This document shows positions 30,713 through 39,754 of a stretch of DNA of 64,000 bases, one piece after another. The stretch covers positions 817,960-881,959 of the forward strand of contig NZ_FOYY01000003.1 in the NCBI RefSeq assembly GCF_900112445.1. Direction: 5' to 3'. The notes under the pieces are model-generated. The model had not been told where the DNA came from. It worked only from the letters and a program-made list of their open reading frames with translations, and ran no database searches. Made by a program: the position numbers and the translations under genes. Position 1 is the first letter of the stretch. Each line of letters begins with the position of its first letter. This DNA is from Thiomicrospira sp. ALE5 (GTDB lineage Bacteria > Pseudomonadota > Gammaproteobacteria > Thiomicrospirales > Thiomicrospiraceae).

Positions 30713-31012
30713 TTAGCCATGTGCGCAGGGGGTTGACGCTGGTAATTCAGTTTGTCGCGCCTGCCATTCATCTAACGTATAGGTGTGCAAGGCCAACGCA
30801 TGAAATTGCGTCATCAAGTCACCGAGCGCTTGATAGACCGCCTGATGGCGTTTAACACGGCTCAAGCCATTAAATGCTTCACTCACCAACACCAGTTTAA
30901 AATGCGATTCCGTGGCAGGCCCGGCGTGCAAATGGCTATCATTGTGCAGCTGCATGTCATAAATAGGTAAATTTTGTTTAATCTTGGCTTCAATCTGTTC
31001 AGCTATACTCAC
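30713..31012 (-). CDS. bolA: BolA-family protein
   Basis: A 99-residue BolA/IbaG-fold protein: EQIEAKIKQNLPIYDMQLHNDSHLHAG carries the variable loop with histidines, then ESHFKLVLVSEAFNGLSRVKRHQAVYQALGDLM contains the family signature FxGxxxVxRHrxVy. BolA proteins pair with monothiol glutaredoxins and help handle iron-sulfur clusters. The divergent gene 95 bases away encodes a 2Fe-2S ferredoxin, which fits an iron-sulfur theme. Whether it is BolA or IbaG is not decided here. Confidence 0.9.
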   Translation of the reverse strand: MSIAEQIEAKIKQNLPIYDMQLHNDSHLHAGPATESHFKLVLVSEAFNGLSRVKRHQAVYQALGDLMTQFHALALHTYTLDEWQARQTELPASTPCAHG

Positions 31013-31064
31013 ATGATTTCCTTATTTATCGATTAGGTGTTGGGCGTTGCGGCTAAGTTATTTT

Positions 31065-31073
31065 TGCTAGAAT
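31065..31073 (+). promoter_or_regulatory. extended -10 promoter of the ferredoxin gene
   Basis: TGCTAGAAT forms an extended -10 element 35 bases before the ferredoxin ATG; TTGCGG about 15 bases upstream is a weak -35. An AGAGGAG ribosome-binding site follows before the start. Confidence 0.5.
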
Positions 31074-31107
31074 ACGATTTTATTTTCAAAACGCAAGAGG
31101 AGTCAGC

Positions 31108-31359
31108 ATGGCCACTATTACAGTCATCGGTCAAGGAACCGCCGAATTCAATGGCGAATTTTCACTTTTAGAAGCCCTTGACGAACAAGGATTTGATATG
31201 CCCTATTCGTGTCGTGGCGGCAATTGTGGCGCTTGCGAAGTCAAATTGATCTCAGGCGAAGTCGAGTTGATTCAAGACCCCATCTACGAACCCGAACAAG
31301 GCCATATTTTAACCTGCAGCGTGATTCCCGTAGGTGATGTCGAAATAGAATTGCTGTGA
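31108..31359 (+). CDS. 2Fe-2S ferredoxin (YfaE-like)
   Basis: An 83-residue plant-type ferredoxin. The cluster ligands are Cys35, Cys40, Cys43 and Cys70 (CxxxxCxxC plus one distal). Short one-domain ferredoxins of this kind (YfaE) keep the diferric-tyrosyl cofactor of ribonucleotide reductase in repair, but no nrd gene is nearby, so the electron partner is unknown. Acidic, as expected for an electron carrier. Confidence 0.88.
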   Translation: MATITVIGQGTAEFNGEFSLLEALDEQGFDMPYSCRGGNCGACEVKLISGEVELIQDPIYEPEQGHILTCSVIPVGDVEIELL

Positions 31360-31424
31360 TTGCTAAGCCTTTCTAATTTTTATATCTAACGCGGCGCAGC
31401 AGGCCTGCTAATAAAGGATAGACA

Positions 31425-32693
31425 ATGAACCACCCTGCTGCGCCCACTCTCCTCACGACCTTTATCAGTATTTTTTGGCAATTCACTCGGCTGGGTTGGC
31501 AAGCTTTTGGCGGGCCACCTGCGCACATCGCGCTATTTCAACGCCAATTTGTTAATCGCCAGGCCTGGTTATCTGAGCAAGACTTTGGCCACTATCTATT
31601 AATCAGTCAACTCCTTCCTGGTCCCGCGAGTTCACAGCTGGGTTTTTTAATTGGCGTCCATCGTGGCGGATTAGCCGGCGGCATCGCCGCTTTCATTGGC
31701 TTTACCTGGCCCACCGCCTTCCTCATGCTGACGCTAGCCTACTACAATCTCACCGCACTGCCCGCCCATTGGCAACCCATTATCTTATCCAGTTTACTGG
31801 TGTTTGCCTTGGCACTGGTCACACAAGCGACCTGGCAAATGGCGCAAAAGTTTTGTACTACGCCGCAACTTTGGGCACTGGCTTTGGTCAGCACGGGTTG
31901 GCTAGTCTGGCAAAACAGCCTAGCAGGCCTGCTCGTGTGGCTGGTGATGTTAACCTTATTGGCGCAACTGCGGCCATGGTTAGCATCTCGGCGCGCCCAA
32001 ACGGCTCCAGTGCAAACACTGAATCCATCGCCTGCCACAACCTCGCCCGAAACAACAACACACCTTATCCCGCATCGTCCAAGTCGTCAGCAGGCCTGGT
32101 GGTTATTGGGCGGCACACTCGGCTTCGCCCTACTGCTTCCCTTGCTGGCATGGTTATTCAATAACCACAACTCACCCAGTCTTTGGGCAATCAGCAGTGC
32201 GGTCTATCACGCCGGCCTTTTTGTAATGGGCGGCGGTCAAGTGGTGCTGCCCTTTTTACAAATTCAATGGGTCAATAATGGCTGGATCAGTGCCGAAGAC
32301 TTTTTAGCTGGCTATGCCTATGCGCAATTTATGCCGGGTCCCTTGTTTGGTTTTGCCAGTTATTTAGGCGCACTGACCCACGGACCTGTCGGTGCATTGG
32401 TTGCCACCTTGATGATTTTTTTACCCGGGTTATTACTGGCTTGGATCAGCTTAAGCTTGGGACAAAACCTATTTAAGCAGGCCTGGTGGCAGCGTGCGCA
32501 ACCGCTGGTATTGGTGGCACTGGTTGGCTTACTGGCCGCGATGATTATTAACCCACTCGCCCTGCACACCCTCACCAGCCCTGCCGCTATCGCTGTCGCG
32601 CTACTCAATCTCGGTTTATTGCAATTTAAACGCCTACCCAGTTTGTTATTGCTACCGCTAAACCTGGGTTTATTTTGCCTGCTGTTATCCTGA
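31425..32693 (+). CDS. chrA: chromate efflux transporter ChrA
   Basis: A 422-residue protein with two CHR domains. The first opens with FWQFTRLGWQAFGGPPAHIALF and has LLPGPASSQLGFLIG; the second repeats the pattern in YHAGLFVMGGGQVVLPFLQ and FMPGPLFGFASYLG. About ten membrane helices with a hydrophilic linker (about residues 195-225). CHR proteins export chromate, and some relatives move sulfate. Four CAGGCCTG palindromes lie inside and a fifth just upstream (31400), the densest group in the window. Confidence 0.93.
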   Translation: MNHPAAPTLLTTFISIFWQFTRLGWQAFGGPPAHIALFQRQFVNRQAWLSEQDFGHYLLISQLLPGPASSQLGFLIGVHRGGLAGGIAAFIGFTWPTAFLMLTLAYYNLTALPAHWQPIILSSLLVFALALVTQATWQMAQKFCTTPQLWALALVSTGWLVWQNSLAGLLVWLVMLTLLAQLRPWLASRRAQTAPVQTLNPSPATTSPETTTHLIPHRPSRQQAWWLLGGTLGFALLLPLLAWLFNNHNSPSLWAISSAVYHAGLFVMGGGQVVLPFLQIQWVNNGWISAEDFLAGYAYAQFMPGPLFGFASYLGALTHGPVGALVATLMIFLPGLLLAWISLSLGQNLFKQAWWQRAQPLVLVALVGLLAAMIINPLALHTLTSPAAIAVALLNLGLLQFKRLPSLLLLPLNLGLFCLLLS

Positions 32694-32782
32694 GTTGGCT
32701 ACGACATCATGGGTAATAGGCAGCAAGCTGAGTTGTGCTAAGATAATGACTAGATTAATCACAATAAACTCAGCAATAGCCT

Positions 32783-34357
32783 ATGAAAAAACTCCCAATT
32801 GGTATTCAAACCTTCGCTAAAATCCGTGAAAATGATTTGGTGTATGTCGATAAAACCTCGCTGGTTTATCAAATGATTCAATCGCCAGGGGCTTTTTTTC
32901 TATCGCGGCCACGGCGTTTCGGTAAAAGTTTGCTGGTCGATACCTTTAAAGAAGTGTTTGAAGGCAATCAGGCCCTGTTTAAAGGCTTGTACATTGAAGA
33001 CAAATGGGATTGGTCAACAACCTATCCGGTTATTCATTTAAATTTCGCCAATGGTGTGATTGAATCCCGTGAGGATTTAGACCAGCTAATTTACAACCTG
33101 TTAAAAGAGAATCAGCAGCGGCTCAACCTGGTGTGTGATCAGTTTTCACTGCATGACCCCGCAGGTTGTTTAGCGCAACTAATTCAAATTGCGGCGGCAC
33201 ACTATCAACAGCAAGTGGTGGTATTGGTCGATGAATACGACAAACCGATTCTAGACAACATTGACCAACCTGAGCTGGCCGCCTCAATTCGTGATGGCTT
33301 AAAAAACCTCTATTCGGTGCTTAAAGGACAAGATGCGTTTATTCAATTCGTGTTTATGACCGGTGTCACCAAATTCTCTAAAGTTAGCCTGTTTAGTGGC
33401 ATGAACCAGCTTAAAGACATTACGCTGGATGCCAATTATGCGACCCTCTGTGGTTACACCCAGCAGGATTTGGAAACCAGCTTTGCCGAACACTTGGCAG
33501 GCGTTGATTGGACTAAACTCAAAGATTGGTACAACGGTTATCAGTTCTTAGGTGAGCCAGTCTATAACCCGTTTGATATTCTGCTGTTTATTTCCAATCA
33601 ACAAACCTACCGCAATTATTGGTTTGAAACCGGCAACCCGAATTTTCTGCTCAAGTTATTTCGCCAACAGCGCTATTTTTTACCAGACCTCGCGAATATT
33701 GAAGTGGGTGAAGAAATTCTTGATTCATTTGATATTGAACAGATTCACCCCATCACTTTGTTATTTCAAGCGGGCTATTTAACAATTGATCAGGTAGAAG
33801 AATCCGCTTGGGGTGGGCAAATTTATCATCTGCGGATACCGAATAAAGAAGTTATGCTGGCACTCAATAATCAATTCTTTGCGGGTTATAGCCAACAGTT
33901 CGATCAGGTTGGCTATCAAAAATCGCTTTACAATGCGCTAACGCAAGCCAACTTCCCGGCAATCCAACAACAAATCGAATCGCTATTCGCGGCGATACCT
34001 TGGCGCAATTTTACCAACAACGACCTGCCTGATGCTGAAGGCTATTACGCCTCGGTGCTGTTTGCTTGGCTCTCTAGCATTAACGCCAAGATTATCCCTG
34101 AAGACATTAACAACCACGGTCAAGCAGACATGACCATTATGCTTGGTGAGCATATCTACGTCACTGAAATTAAACTGGATAAAACCGAGGCCTATCAACC
34201 GACTCAGCCTAATCCCGCGCTAGCGCAAATCCAAACCAAAGCCTATGCGCAACACTACCTTGCGCAGCAACAAGCCGGTAAACAGCTGCATCTGCTAGGC
34301 CTGGTATTCAATAACCACGCACGCAACCTAGTGCAAATGGATTGGCAGACGCTGTAG
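32783..34357 (+). CDS. AAA-ATPase-like / PD-(D/E)XK nuclease-like protein
   Basis: A 524-residue protein. The N-terminal half has the AAA-ATPase-like signature (YVDKTSLVYQMI, Walker A variant SRPRRFGKSLL, and VVVLVDEYDKPI as Walker B). The C-terminal 100 residues (DAEGYYASVLFAWL, then ADMTIMLGEHIYVTEIKLDK) match the DUF1703 / PD-(D/E)XK nuclease domain with the D...ExK core. This family is often present in several copies per genome; its role is unknown and a defence or selfish function has been proposed for relatives. It is a single gene with no partner. Confidence 0.88.
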   Translation: MKKLPIGIQTFAKIRENDLVYVDKTSLVYQMIQSPGAFFLSRPRRFGKSLLVDTFKEVFEGNQALFKGLYIEDKWDWSTTYPVIHLNFANGVIESREDLDQLIYNLLKENQQRLNLVCDQFSLHDPAGCLAQLIQIAAAHYQQQVVVLVDEYDKPILDNIDQPELAASIRDGLKNLYSVLKGQDAFIQFVFMTGVTKFSKVSLFSGMNQLKDITLDANYATLCGYTQQDLETSFAEHLAGVDWTKLKDWYNGYQFLGEPVYNPFDILLFISNQQTYRNYWFETGNPNFLLKLFRQQRYFLPDLANIEVGEEILDSFDIEQIHPITLLFQAGYLTIDQVEESAWGGQIYHLRIPNKEVMLALNNQFFAGYSQQFDQVGYQKSLYNALTQANFPAIQQQIESLFAAIPWRNFTNNDLPDAEGYYASVLFAWLSSINAKIIPEDINNHGQADMTIMLGEHIYVTEIKLDKTEAYQPTQPNPALAQIQTKAYAQHYLAQQQAGKQLHLLGLVFNNHARNLVQMDWQTL

Positions 34358-34480
34358 CGCCACACCTGCGTTCCGTCACTTAACCCACCTAGCCATATTA
34401 AGCGTCAAGTTTGTAAAAATCTCGTAACTAAATCGTCATTTTGTTTAACCAAAGCGTCACCTACACAATCCTTGGGATCA

Positions 34481-34525
34481 GTAAAGTGTTGCCTGTGTTT
34501 GTTGGCACACCTTTTTTTACTTTAC
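34481..34525 (+). promoter_or_regulatory. terminator-like hairpin in the porin leader
   Basis: GTGTTGCC (34486-34493) can pair with GGCACAC (34504-34510) with one bulge, followed at once by CTTTTTTTA, the form of an intrinsic terminator. GTAAAG (34481-34486) and CTTTAC (34520-34525) can extend the fold on the outside. It ends just before the porin ribosome-binding site AAGGA (34526-34530), so it could act as an attenuator or shield the site. Confidence 0.45.
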
Positions 34526-34538
34526 AAGGACAACCCAA

Positions 34539-35651
34539 ATGAAAAAGAAACTTTTAGCACTCTCTATTGGTGCCGCTTTAACGGCTGCAACGGTTCCGGC
34601 CATGTCAGCAGAATTGAAAATCTCTGGTCGCGCGCACTTATCTGTTGATCATATTGACAATGGTGCTTCAGGCGCTAGAGGTGCAGCAGATGCAAAAAAA
34701 TCTGGTTTAACCATGTCTTCTAACTCTTCACGTCTTCGCGTTTCAGGTTCAAAAGAAGTGACTGAAGGCTTAACAGCAATCATGCAACTAGAGCAAAACG
34801 TTCGTTTTGACCAGTCTGGTGGTCAATTCGCTACTCGCGATAGCTTTGCTGGTTTAAAAGGCGATTTTGGTACTGTACGTCTTGGTTTCTTTGACACACC
34901 TTTAAAGAAAGTCCGTAGCTTCACTGACATGTTTGGTGACCGTATCGGTGATGCACGTAACATTACTTCAGGTGATAACCTGAGCTTCGACAACCGTTTC
35001 CGTAATGGTATCGGCTACACCACACCTAACTTAAATGGCTTTAATCTTGATCTACAATACTCTGCAACTAATGAAGCTGATGCCGGTAGCAACGCACAAC
35101 TAGACAATGGTCGTGAAGCTTACAGTGCTGCACTTAATTATCGTGCAGATGGCTTACGTATGTCAGCCGCAGTAGAAAGTTTAGGTCAAGGTTATGCTGC
35201 TAGTACTGGCAGCAAGAAAAATGATGATGCAGTGGCGTATCGTTTGGGTTTAACTTACGATTTTACTAAAGAGTTAAAAGTGGCTGCTTTCTACCAAAAC
35301 TCAAACAAGCGTAAAGTTTTTGATAATAATGGAGTCCTAGATGAAGAAATCGGCTCTCGTGATGTATTTGGTATAGGTGCTTCATACCGCATAGGTGATT
35401 ATGTTGTACGTGGCCAATACTACAATGCCAGCAACGAAAGCGGCACCAAGAAAACTGGTGCAGATATGTTTGCAGTGGGCTTAGACCGTCGTTTTGGTCG
35501 TGATTTAACCCTTTACGGTGCTTACGCTATGACCAACAACCAAGATAACGCTACTTTCTCAGCTGTAGGTGGTGGCCGTGATACTCGTCAGTCAGCTGTT
35601 GCAGGTAAAGATATGTCTGCGTTCTCTGTCGGCTTAATCTACAACTTCTAA
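34539..35651 (+). CDS. Gram-negative porin
   Basis: A 370-residue trimeric-porin-type protein: a signal peptide ending near AMSA, LKISGRAHLSVDHID as first strand, SNSSRLRVSGSKEVTEGLTAIMQLE and FAGLKGDFGTVRLGFFDTPLKK of the porin_4/OmpC-like family, and a C-terminal Phe (VGLIYNF). Substrate specificity cannot be read. Codon use looks more biased than in the neighbours (frequent CGT, GGT, CTT), suggesting high expression. It has its own structured leader and a strong terminator. Confidence 0.92.
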   Translation: MKKKLLALSIGAALTAATVPAMSAELKISGRAHLSVDHIDNGASGARGAADAKKSGLTMSSNSSRLRVSGSKEVTEGLTAIMQLEQNVRFDQSGGQFATRDSFAGLKGDFGTVRLGFFDTPLKKVRSFTDMFGDRIGDARNITSGDNLSFDNRFRNGIGYTTPNLNGFNLDLQYSATNEADAGSNAQLDNGREAYSAALNYRADGLRMSAAVESLGQGYAASTGSKKNDDAVAYRLGLTYDFTKELKVAAFYQNSNKRKVFDNNGVLDEEIGSRDVFGIGASYRIGDYVVRGQYYNASNESGTKKTGADMFAVGLDRRFGRDLTLYGAYAMTNNQDNATFSAVGGGRDTRQSAVAGKDMSAFSVGLIYNF

Positions 35652-35730
35652 GTTGCGTTGAAGCCGTAAAGCTGTGTTTTCCTTTTTCGTTAGTTAGTCA
35701 CGACTTTGGGTCCTCGCGAAGTCGTTTTGG

Positions 35731-35757
35731 CCGCCCCCCTCGGGCGGTCTTTTTTTT
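35731..35757 (+). terminator. intrinsic terminator after the porin gene
   Basis: CCGCCC (35731-35736) pairs with GGGCGG (35742-35747), followed by CTTTTTTTT. It lies 80 bases after the porin stop. Confidence 0.88.
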
Positions 35758-35813
35758 GGGCCATCGCGACGAGCGCGAAGCCACCGGTCACCTCACCCCT
35801 CACCCCCAATAGC

Positions 35814-36425
35814 CTACAACTGAAAACAGCGCCGGCCGCTATGATCGCTACTTAAGGCCACCACCTCTCCCGAGGGTTCAAATAGGGTGATACCCCACCC
35901 AGGATGAGCTAAACCTTCCCGTGCGCGACAATGGCTATTCATTTGGGTATCGCAATCAAAATTCCACAAACCTTGGCGCACATACAACTGCTGCCCCTGC
36001 ACACTATCACGGTGACCATTTACCAAGCCGACAATCCCCGCCGCTTTAAGCTGTTGCGCGCCTTGGGCTGTTAAAGGCCAATCATATTTACGATATTTGG
36101 TGCGCGTCAATGCCCCTAACGGGCCATAGTAAAAATTAAATAAATCGCCATGTTGCCAGGCCTGCTGATACTGCTGCTCTAAGGCATTAGTATTTTGCTG
36201 TTGCCCTGTTTGCCACAATGCAATCGCGGCATCATTCACTCCGGCATGACAAAACCAATAGGGCCCCGCCACCCAATGCAACTGCCACGTATCAATTAAA
36301 TCTGAGAACTCGCCGCCCGGTGCTAAAAACTGCGCCACGGCCCAACTGCAGGCCTGGTTAATTGCCTGTTCTGAATTAAAAAGCTTTAAGCAGGCCTGCT
36401 GCATAGCAGCTTGTTTGACGTGCAA
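35814..36425 (-). CDS. metallophosphoesterase, C-terminal half after an in-frame stop
   Basis: A 203-codon open stretch in the same frame as, and immediately after, the TAG that ends the N-terminal half. It holds the remaining conserved parts of the phosphoesterase fold: WFCHAGVND and LVNGHRDSV (the histidines that complete the two-metal site), then FEPSGEVVALS near the end. The first possible start is the TTG directly after the TAG, with no ribosome-binding site. It cannot be an active enzyme alone. Most likely the 3' part of one gene broken by a nonsense mutation; readthrough or a sequencing error are the alternatives. Three CAGGCCTG copies lie here. Confidence 0.6.
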   Translation of the reverse strand: MHVKQAAMQQACLKLFNSEQAINQACSWAVAQFLAPGGEFSDLIDTWQLHWVAGPYWFCHAGVNDAAIALWQTGQQQNTNALEQQYQQAWQHGDLFNFYYGPLGALTRTKYRKYDWPLTAQGAQQLKAAGIVGLVNGHRDSVQGQQLYVRQGLWNFDCDTQMNSHCRAREGLAHPGWGITLFEPSGEVVALSSDHSGRRCFQL

Positions 36426-37031
36426 CTATTTAATTTCTTTTTTTACTAGGCGTTTGCCTAATAAAGACTGCGCCTGCTGGCGGAAGGCTTGCGGCCAATA
36501 GGCATCAACCCAACAGGCTGGATGGGTGACGGGATAATCAGCCGGACATTCTGCGTGCATCTCTGCCAACAACCCTATGGCTTTTTTACCCATTCGAGAG
36601 AAGAAATGACTATGCAGCGGATGGTCGTCTAGCTCGAGCGCGCGCATCCCCAACATAAAACGCAAATCATGATTGCCCACTAACCAAATTGAATCGGGTT
36701 TAGCTTGCCAAATCTGCTTTAACAGTCGCAACAATACCAGCGTGCTTGGTCCCTTATCAAAACAATCGCCACCCAACACTAATTGGCGCTGCTTGCCGGA
36801 TGCTGTCCATTCAAGATGGGCCACGCAAGACTGGGGCGTCACTAAGCCACCGGCTATTAATGAGCGCACTAAGGCCGGCGCGTCCCCGTGAATATCGGTA
36901 ATAAAGGCTAACGGACGATGAAGTTGGCGATGCGTTTTAGGATGATGCAACAGCAGATTACGCGGCCAACCGGCCGAACGAGGTGGGACTGATTGCGCGG
37001 ATTGAAGCGGCCAATTTTGGAGCAGTGCCAT
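36426..37031 (-). CDS. metallophosphoesterase, N-terminal half ending at TAG
   Basis: A 201-residue open frame with the first three metal-site motifs of a calcineurin-like phosphoesterase: FITDIHGD, LGGDCFDKG and LVGNHDLR. It ends at a TAG (36428-36426) and the same frame continues for 203 codons with the missing histidine motifs. Together they would make a protein of about 405 residues. Probably a gene with a nonsense mutation; the absence of any other frameshift or decay suggests a recent event. The start at ATG 37031 has no strong ribosome-binding site. Confidence 0.7.
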   Translation of the reverse strand: MALLQNWPLQSAQSVPPRSAGWPRNLLLHHPKTHRQLHRPLAFITDIHGDAPALVRSLIAGGLVTPQSCVAHLEWTASGKQRQLVLGGDCFDKGPSTLVLLRLLKQIWQAKPDSIWLVGNHDLRFMLGMRALELDDHPLHSHFFSRMGKKAIGLLAEMHAECPADYPVTHPACWVDAYWPQAFRQQAQSLLGKRLVKKEIK

Positions 37032-37107
37032 ACGCGTTCCTATTAAATAAAGCTTTTAGGCTACGCGAACTAGATGTCGGTTTAATGACGCTTGCTTGAC
37101 AAGTTTT

Positions 37108-37123
37108 TGACGCTGAAGCGTCA
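37108..37123. promoter_or_regulatory. palindrome upstream of the chemoreceptor gene
   Basis: TGACGCTGAAGCGTCA is an inverted repeat with seven-base arms; a further TGACGCT stands at 37086-37092. It lies about 70 bases before the chemoreceptor start and could be an operator. No regulator is assigned. Confidence 0.4.
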
Positions 37124-37146
37124 TAAAAACATAACCTAGCTGCATA

Positions 37147-37179
37147 AAAAATTTATTACTGTTTATGTAATAAATTTTT
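37147..37179 (+). promoter_or_regulatory. perfect 13-base stem hairpin in the chemoreceptor leader
   Basis: AAAAATTTATTAC (37147-37159) is the exact reverse complement of GTAATAAATTTTT (37167-37179), loop TGTTTAT. The ribosome-binding site GAGGA begins right after it and the ATG is 12 bases away. It could be a terminator-like leader element or a protein-binding site. Confidence 0.55.
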
Positions 37180-37191
37180 GAGGATTAAGCC

Positions 37192-39744
37192 ATGGCATTT
37201 TTAAATAGCCTAACCATTAAATCACGCTTATTTTTAAATTTAGCGATGATCTTTCTGGCACTTGCAACACTGGTGCTACTAGGTTGGCAAACCGCCAATA
37301 CCAGTGCACGCGAAGCCCAACGTTTAATTCAAACCGATCTACAACTTGGCGAGCCACTGCGGTTTTTTAATCAAAACTTTATTGAAACTCTACAACTTTC
37401 AAATGCCTATACTTTAACGGGCGATGCTGACACAGGACAAAACTTCAATCTTAAAGTGGATGAACAAATAGCTGACTTGGCAGGCCTGCTTACTGAGCTA
37501 GGTGCTGAATTAGATTATGATGAGGGGGGCAGTTTACTCATCCTTGATATCCACAACGCAGAAAACGTTGATTTTATTAACACCCTTTATGGTTTAGATC
37601 GGATATTACGTAATCTAAAAAACGCCACTAACTCCAGTGTGTTTATGGAACAACGTATTTTACAAACCTTGGATTTTGGTATTCAGGCGTCTAGCTTAAG
37701 TCTTCGTAACGCGTTGGATGAACTCAATCGCTATAATCAAACAGCCGCCAACGCTGAATTAGCCAATAGTCTTGCTAGCTTAAGAGAGCGGCTGGTTCTC
37801 TCACAACGACTAACCGCTGAAATGATTGCCGCAAAAAACCCTGATATCAAATCCCAATTTGATGAAATTGGCCTGGGCTTTGCAGCACGACCGTTGGTAC
37901 AAAGCGTACAAGACGCATTACGGGGTGATTTTTTTAATCGCCAGCTCGCCAGTCAACTTGACGACGCTTGGGGCAATTATTTTGATGCGTTTGGTGATAT
38001 CCGCGATACGCTGATTACCCAGGTACAAAACAATCATTCATTGGCAGAACTTTCAGGCCAGGGCAACGATATTTTGGTCACCACTAGCGCATTGTTGCAA
38101 GCTGCCAATACCGCTAGTTTGCAACAACAAGCACAAGAGGCTGATGCAATGGCTATGCAACTCGTTATTATCAGTAGTTTAGCCGCTTTGCTGATGTTGT
38201 TAGTCAATCTGATGATTAGTCGCTCGATTGTTTCGCCAATTGATCAACTGAAAAAACAACTGTTAAATCTCAACGAAACCTCCAACTTTTCTACCATGTC
38301 ACCTTTAACTGGTCGCAATGAACTGGTGGATATGCAGCAAGCTATGATGACACTGCTTGATCAGATTACCGATGCGTTTAACCAAATAACCCAGGTTAGC
38401 CAGAATTTAGCCCTGGGACAAACCTCGCAACGCATGAATGGCGATTACCGCGGTGACTTAGCCAAGCTAGCTGCAGAAATGAACGCGAGCTTGGCCAATA
38501 TCGAACAAACGCTTAACCAAGTCGAAACCGCCGCGCAAGCCCTGGCAGATGGGGACTATAAACTCAGCATTGACAGCCAAAATCAGCAGGGTCAATTTTT
38601 AGTCGTCACCCAAGCTATTAAAGACGCGATGAACACCCAGAACCAAGCAATAGAAGATATTCGTCACGTGACCCATGCCATGCGAGAAGGTGACTTTAGC
38701 CAACGTGTTACACTCAAGATGCCGGGAGATCTGGCTAATCTAAAACGCTATCTGAATGAATCTTTAGATCGCCTAGCGGAAGCACTAGATGCTAAATCAG
38801 CGGCGCTTGAAGCATTTAGTCAGGGGGATTTTAGCCACCAGTCTGAGGCTGTATTTAATGGCAAGCTTCATGAGCTAAACCAACACATGATGCGCATGGC
38901 ACAGAGTATTAGCCAAATGCTGACCGAAGTAAGAGATGCCTCAGATCATGCCGCCCACGGTATTCATGAGATCAGTAGCGGCAATCAAGATCTCAATGAT
39001 CGTGTCCAAAAACAAGCCGCTGCACTGCAACAAACCACTCAAAGCATGCTCGACATGGTGGTAGATGTCAATCAAACTATGGCGGATGCGCAAGATGTCA
39101 CGCAAAGCACAGAACAAATGTTCCAGGCCTCTACGACAGGCTCGGCAACGGTCAGTGAAATGGTTAATGCGATGACCGCTATTCAAGAAGCAAGCCATGA
39201 TATCAGTGCCTTGACTGACGCGATTGATTCAGTTGCTTTCCAAACCAATCTTTTGGCACTCAATGCCTCAGTGGAAGCGGCTAGAGCGGGTGAGGCTGGA
39301 CGTGGCTTTGCAGTGGTGGCATCAGAGGTACGCAATCTAGCACAGCGTACGGCTGAGGTTTCCAAACAAATTAGACAAGCCAGTAACATGAATATTGATC
39401 GAATTGGTAAGGGCATGACCCTCAGCCATCAAACCCAACAAATATTTGCTGACACCCTGGCAAGAGTACAGAAGATTAACACTAAAATTGGCAAAATGAA
39501 TACTGCCTTAAATCGTCAAAATGAAGGCATTCAAGAGGTTAATGACGCGCTGTCGGCTATTGACCATACCACCCAGCAAAATGCTGCTTTGGTTGAACAA
39601 ATTGCCAGCACCTCAGCCAACATTATTCATGAAGTCACGCGTCTTGAACAAAAGGTCAGTCAATTTAGATTGATTGATCCTTCCAAGCGCCACGCTTTAC
39701 CAGCTTCCAATAAGGCTAATTTGGTGCAGCTTCCTGCTGCTTAA
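37192..39744 (+). CDS. methyl-accepting chemotaxis protein
   Basis: An 850-residue chemoreceptor. Membrane helix 1 is at about 13-30, followed by a periplasmic helical sensor region of about 290 residues and helix 2 at about 322-345 ([19 protein letters not shown]). HAMP-like segments follow, and the cytoplasmic rod ends in the highly conserved tip near residues 675-735 ([41 protein letters not shown]). The ligand is unknown. The CheB-CheR fusion at 15-18 kb could be one of the enzymes acting on such receptors. Ends ten bases before the PhoX-like gene start. Confidence 0.95.
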   Translation: MAFLNSLTIKSRLFLNLAMIFLALATLVLLGWQTANTSAREAQRLIQTDLQLGEPLRFFNQNFIETLQLSNAYTLTGDADTGQNFNLKVDEQIADLAGLLTELGAELDYDEGGSLLILDIHNAENVDFINTLYGLDRILRNLKNATNSSVFMEQRILQTLDFGIQASSLSLRNALDELNRYNQTAANAELANSLASLRERLVLSQRLTAEMIAAKNPDIKSQFDEIGLGFAARPLVQSVQDALRGDFFNRQLASQLDDAWGNYFDAFGDIRDTLITQVQNNHSLAELSGQGNDILVTTSALLQAANTASLQQQAQEADAMAMQLVIISSLAALLMLLVNLMISRSIVSPIDQLKKQLLNLNETSNFSTMSPLTGRNELVDMQQAMMTLLDQITDAFNQITQVSQNLALGQTSQRMNGDYRGDLAKLAAEMNASLANIEQTLNQVETAAQALADGDYKLSIDSQNQQGQFLVVTQAIKDAMNTQNQAIEDIRHVTHAMREGDFSQRVTLKMPGDLANLKRYLNESLDRLAEALDAKSAALEAFSQGDFSHQSEAVFNGKLHELNQHMMRMAQSISQMLTEVRDASDHAAHGIHEISSGNQDLNDRVQKQAAALQQTTQSMLDMVVDVNQTMADAQDVTQSTEQMFQASTTGSATVSEMVNAMTAIQEASHDISALTDAIDSVAFQTNLLALNASVEAARAGEAGRGFAVVASEVRNLAQRTAEVSKQIRQASNMNIDRIGKGMTLSHQTQQIFADTLARVQKINTKIGKMNTALNRQNEGIQEVNDALSAIDHTTQQNAALVEQIASTSANIIHEVTRLEQKVSQFRLIDPSKRHALPASNKANLVQLPAA

Positions 39745-39754
39745 GGAGAAAGTA

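Noticed and set aside
39674-39754. Longer start for the PhoX-like protein inside the chemoreceptor gene
   Set aside because: AAGGAG directly precedes the ATG at 39755, and the extra residues would displace the Tat signal further from the N terminus.
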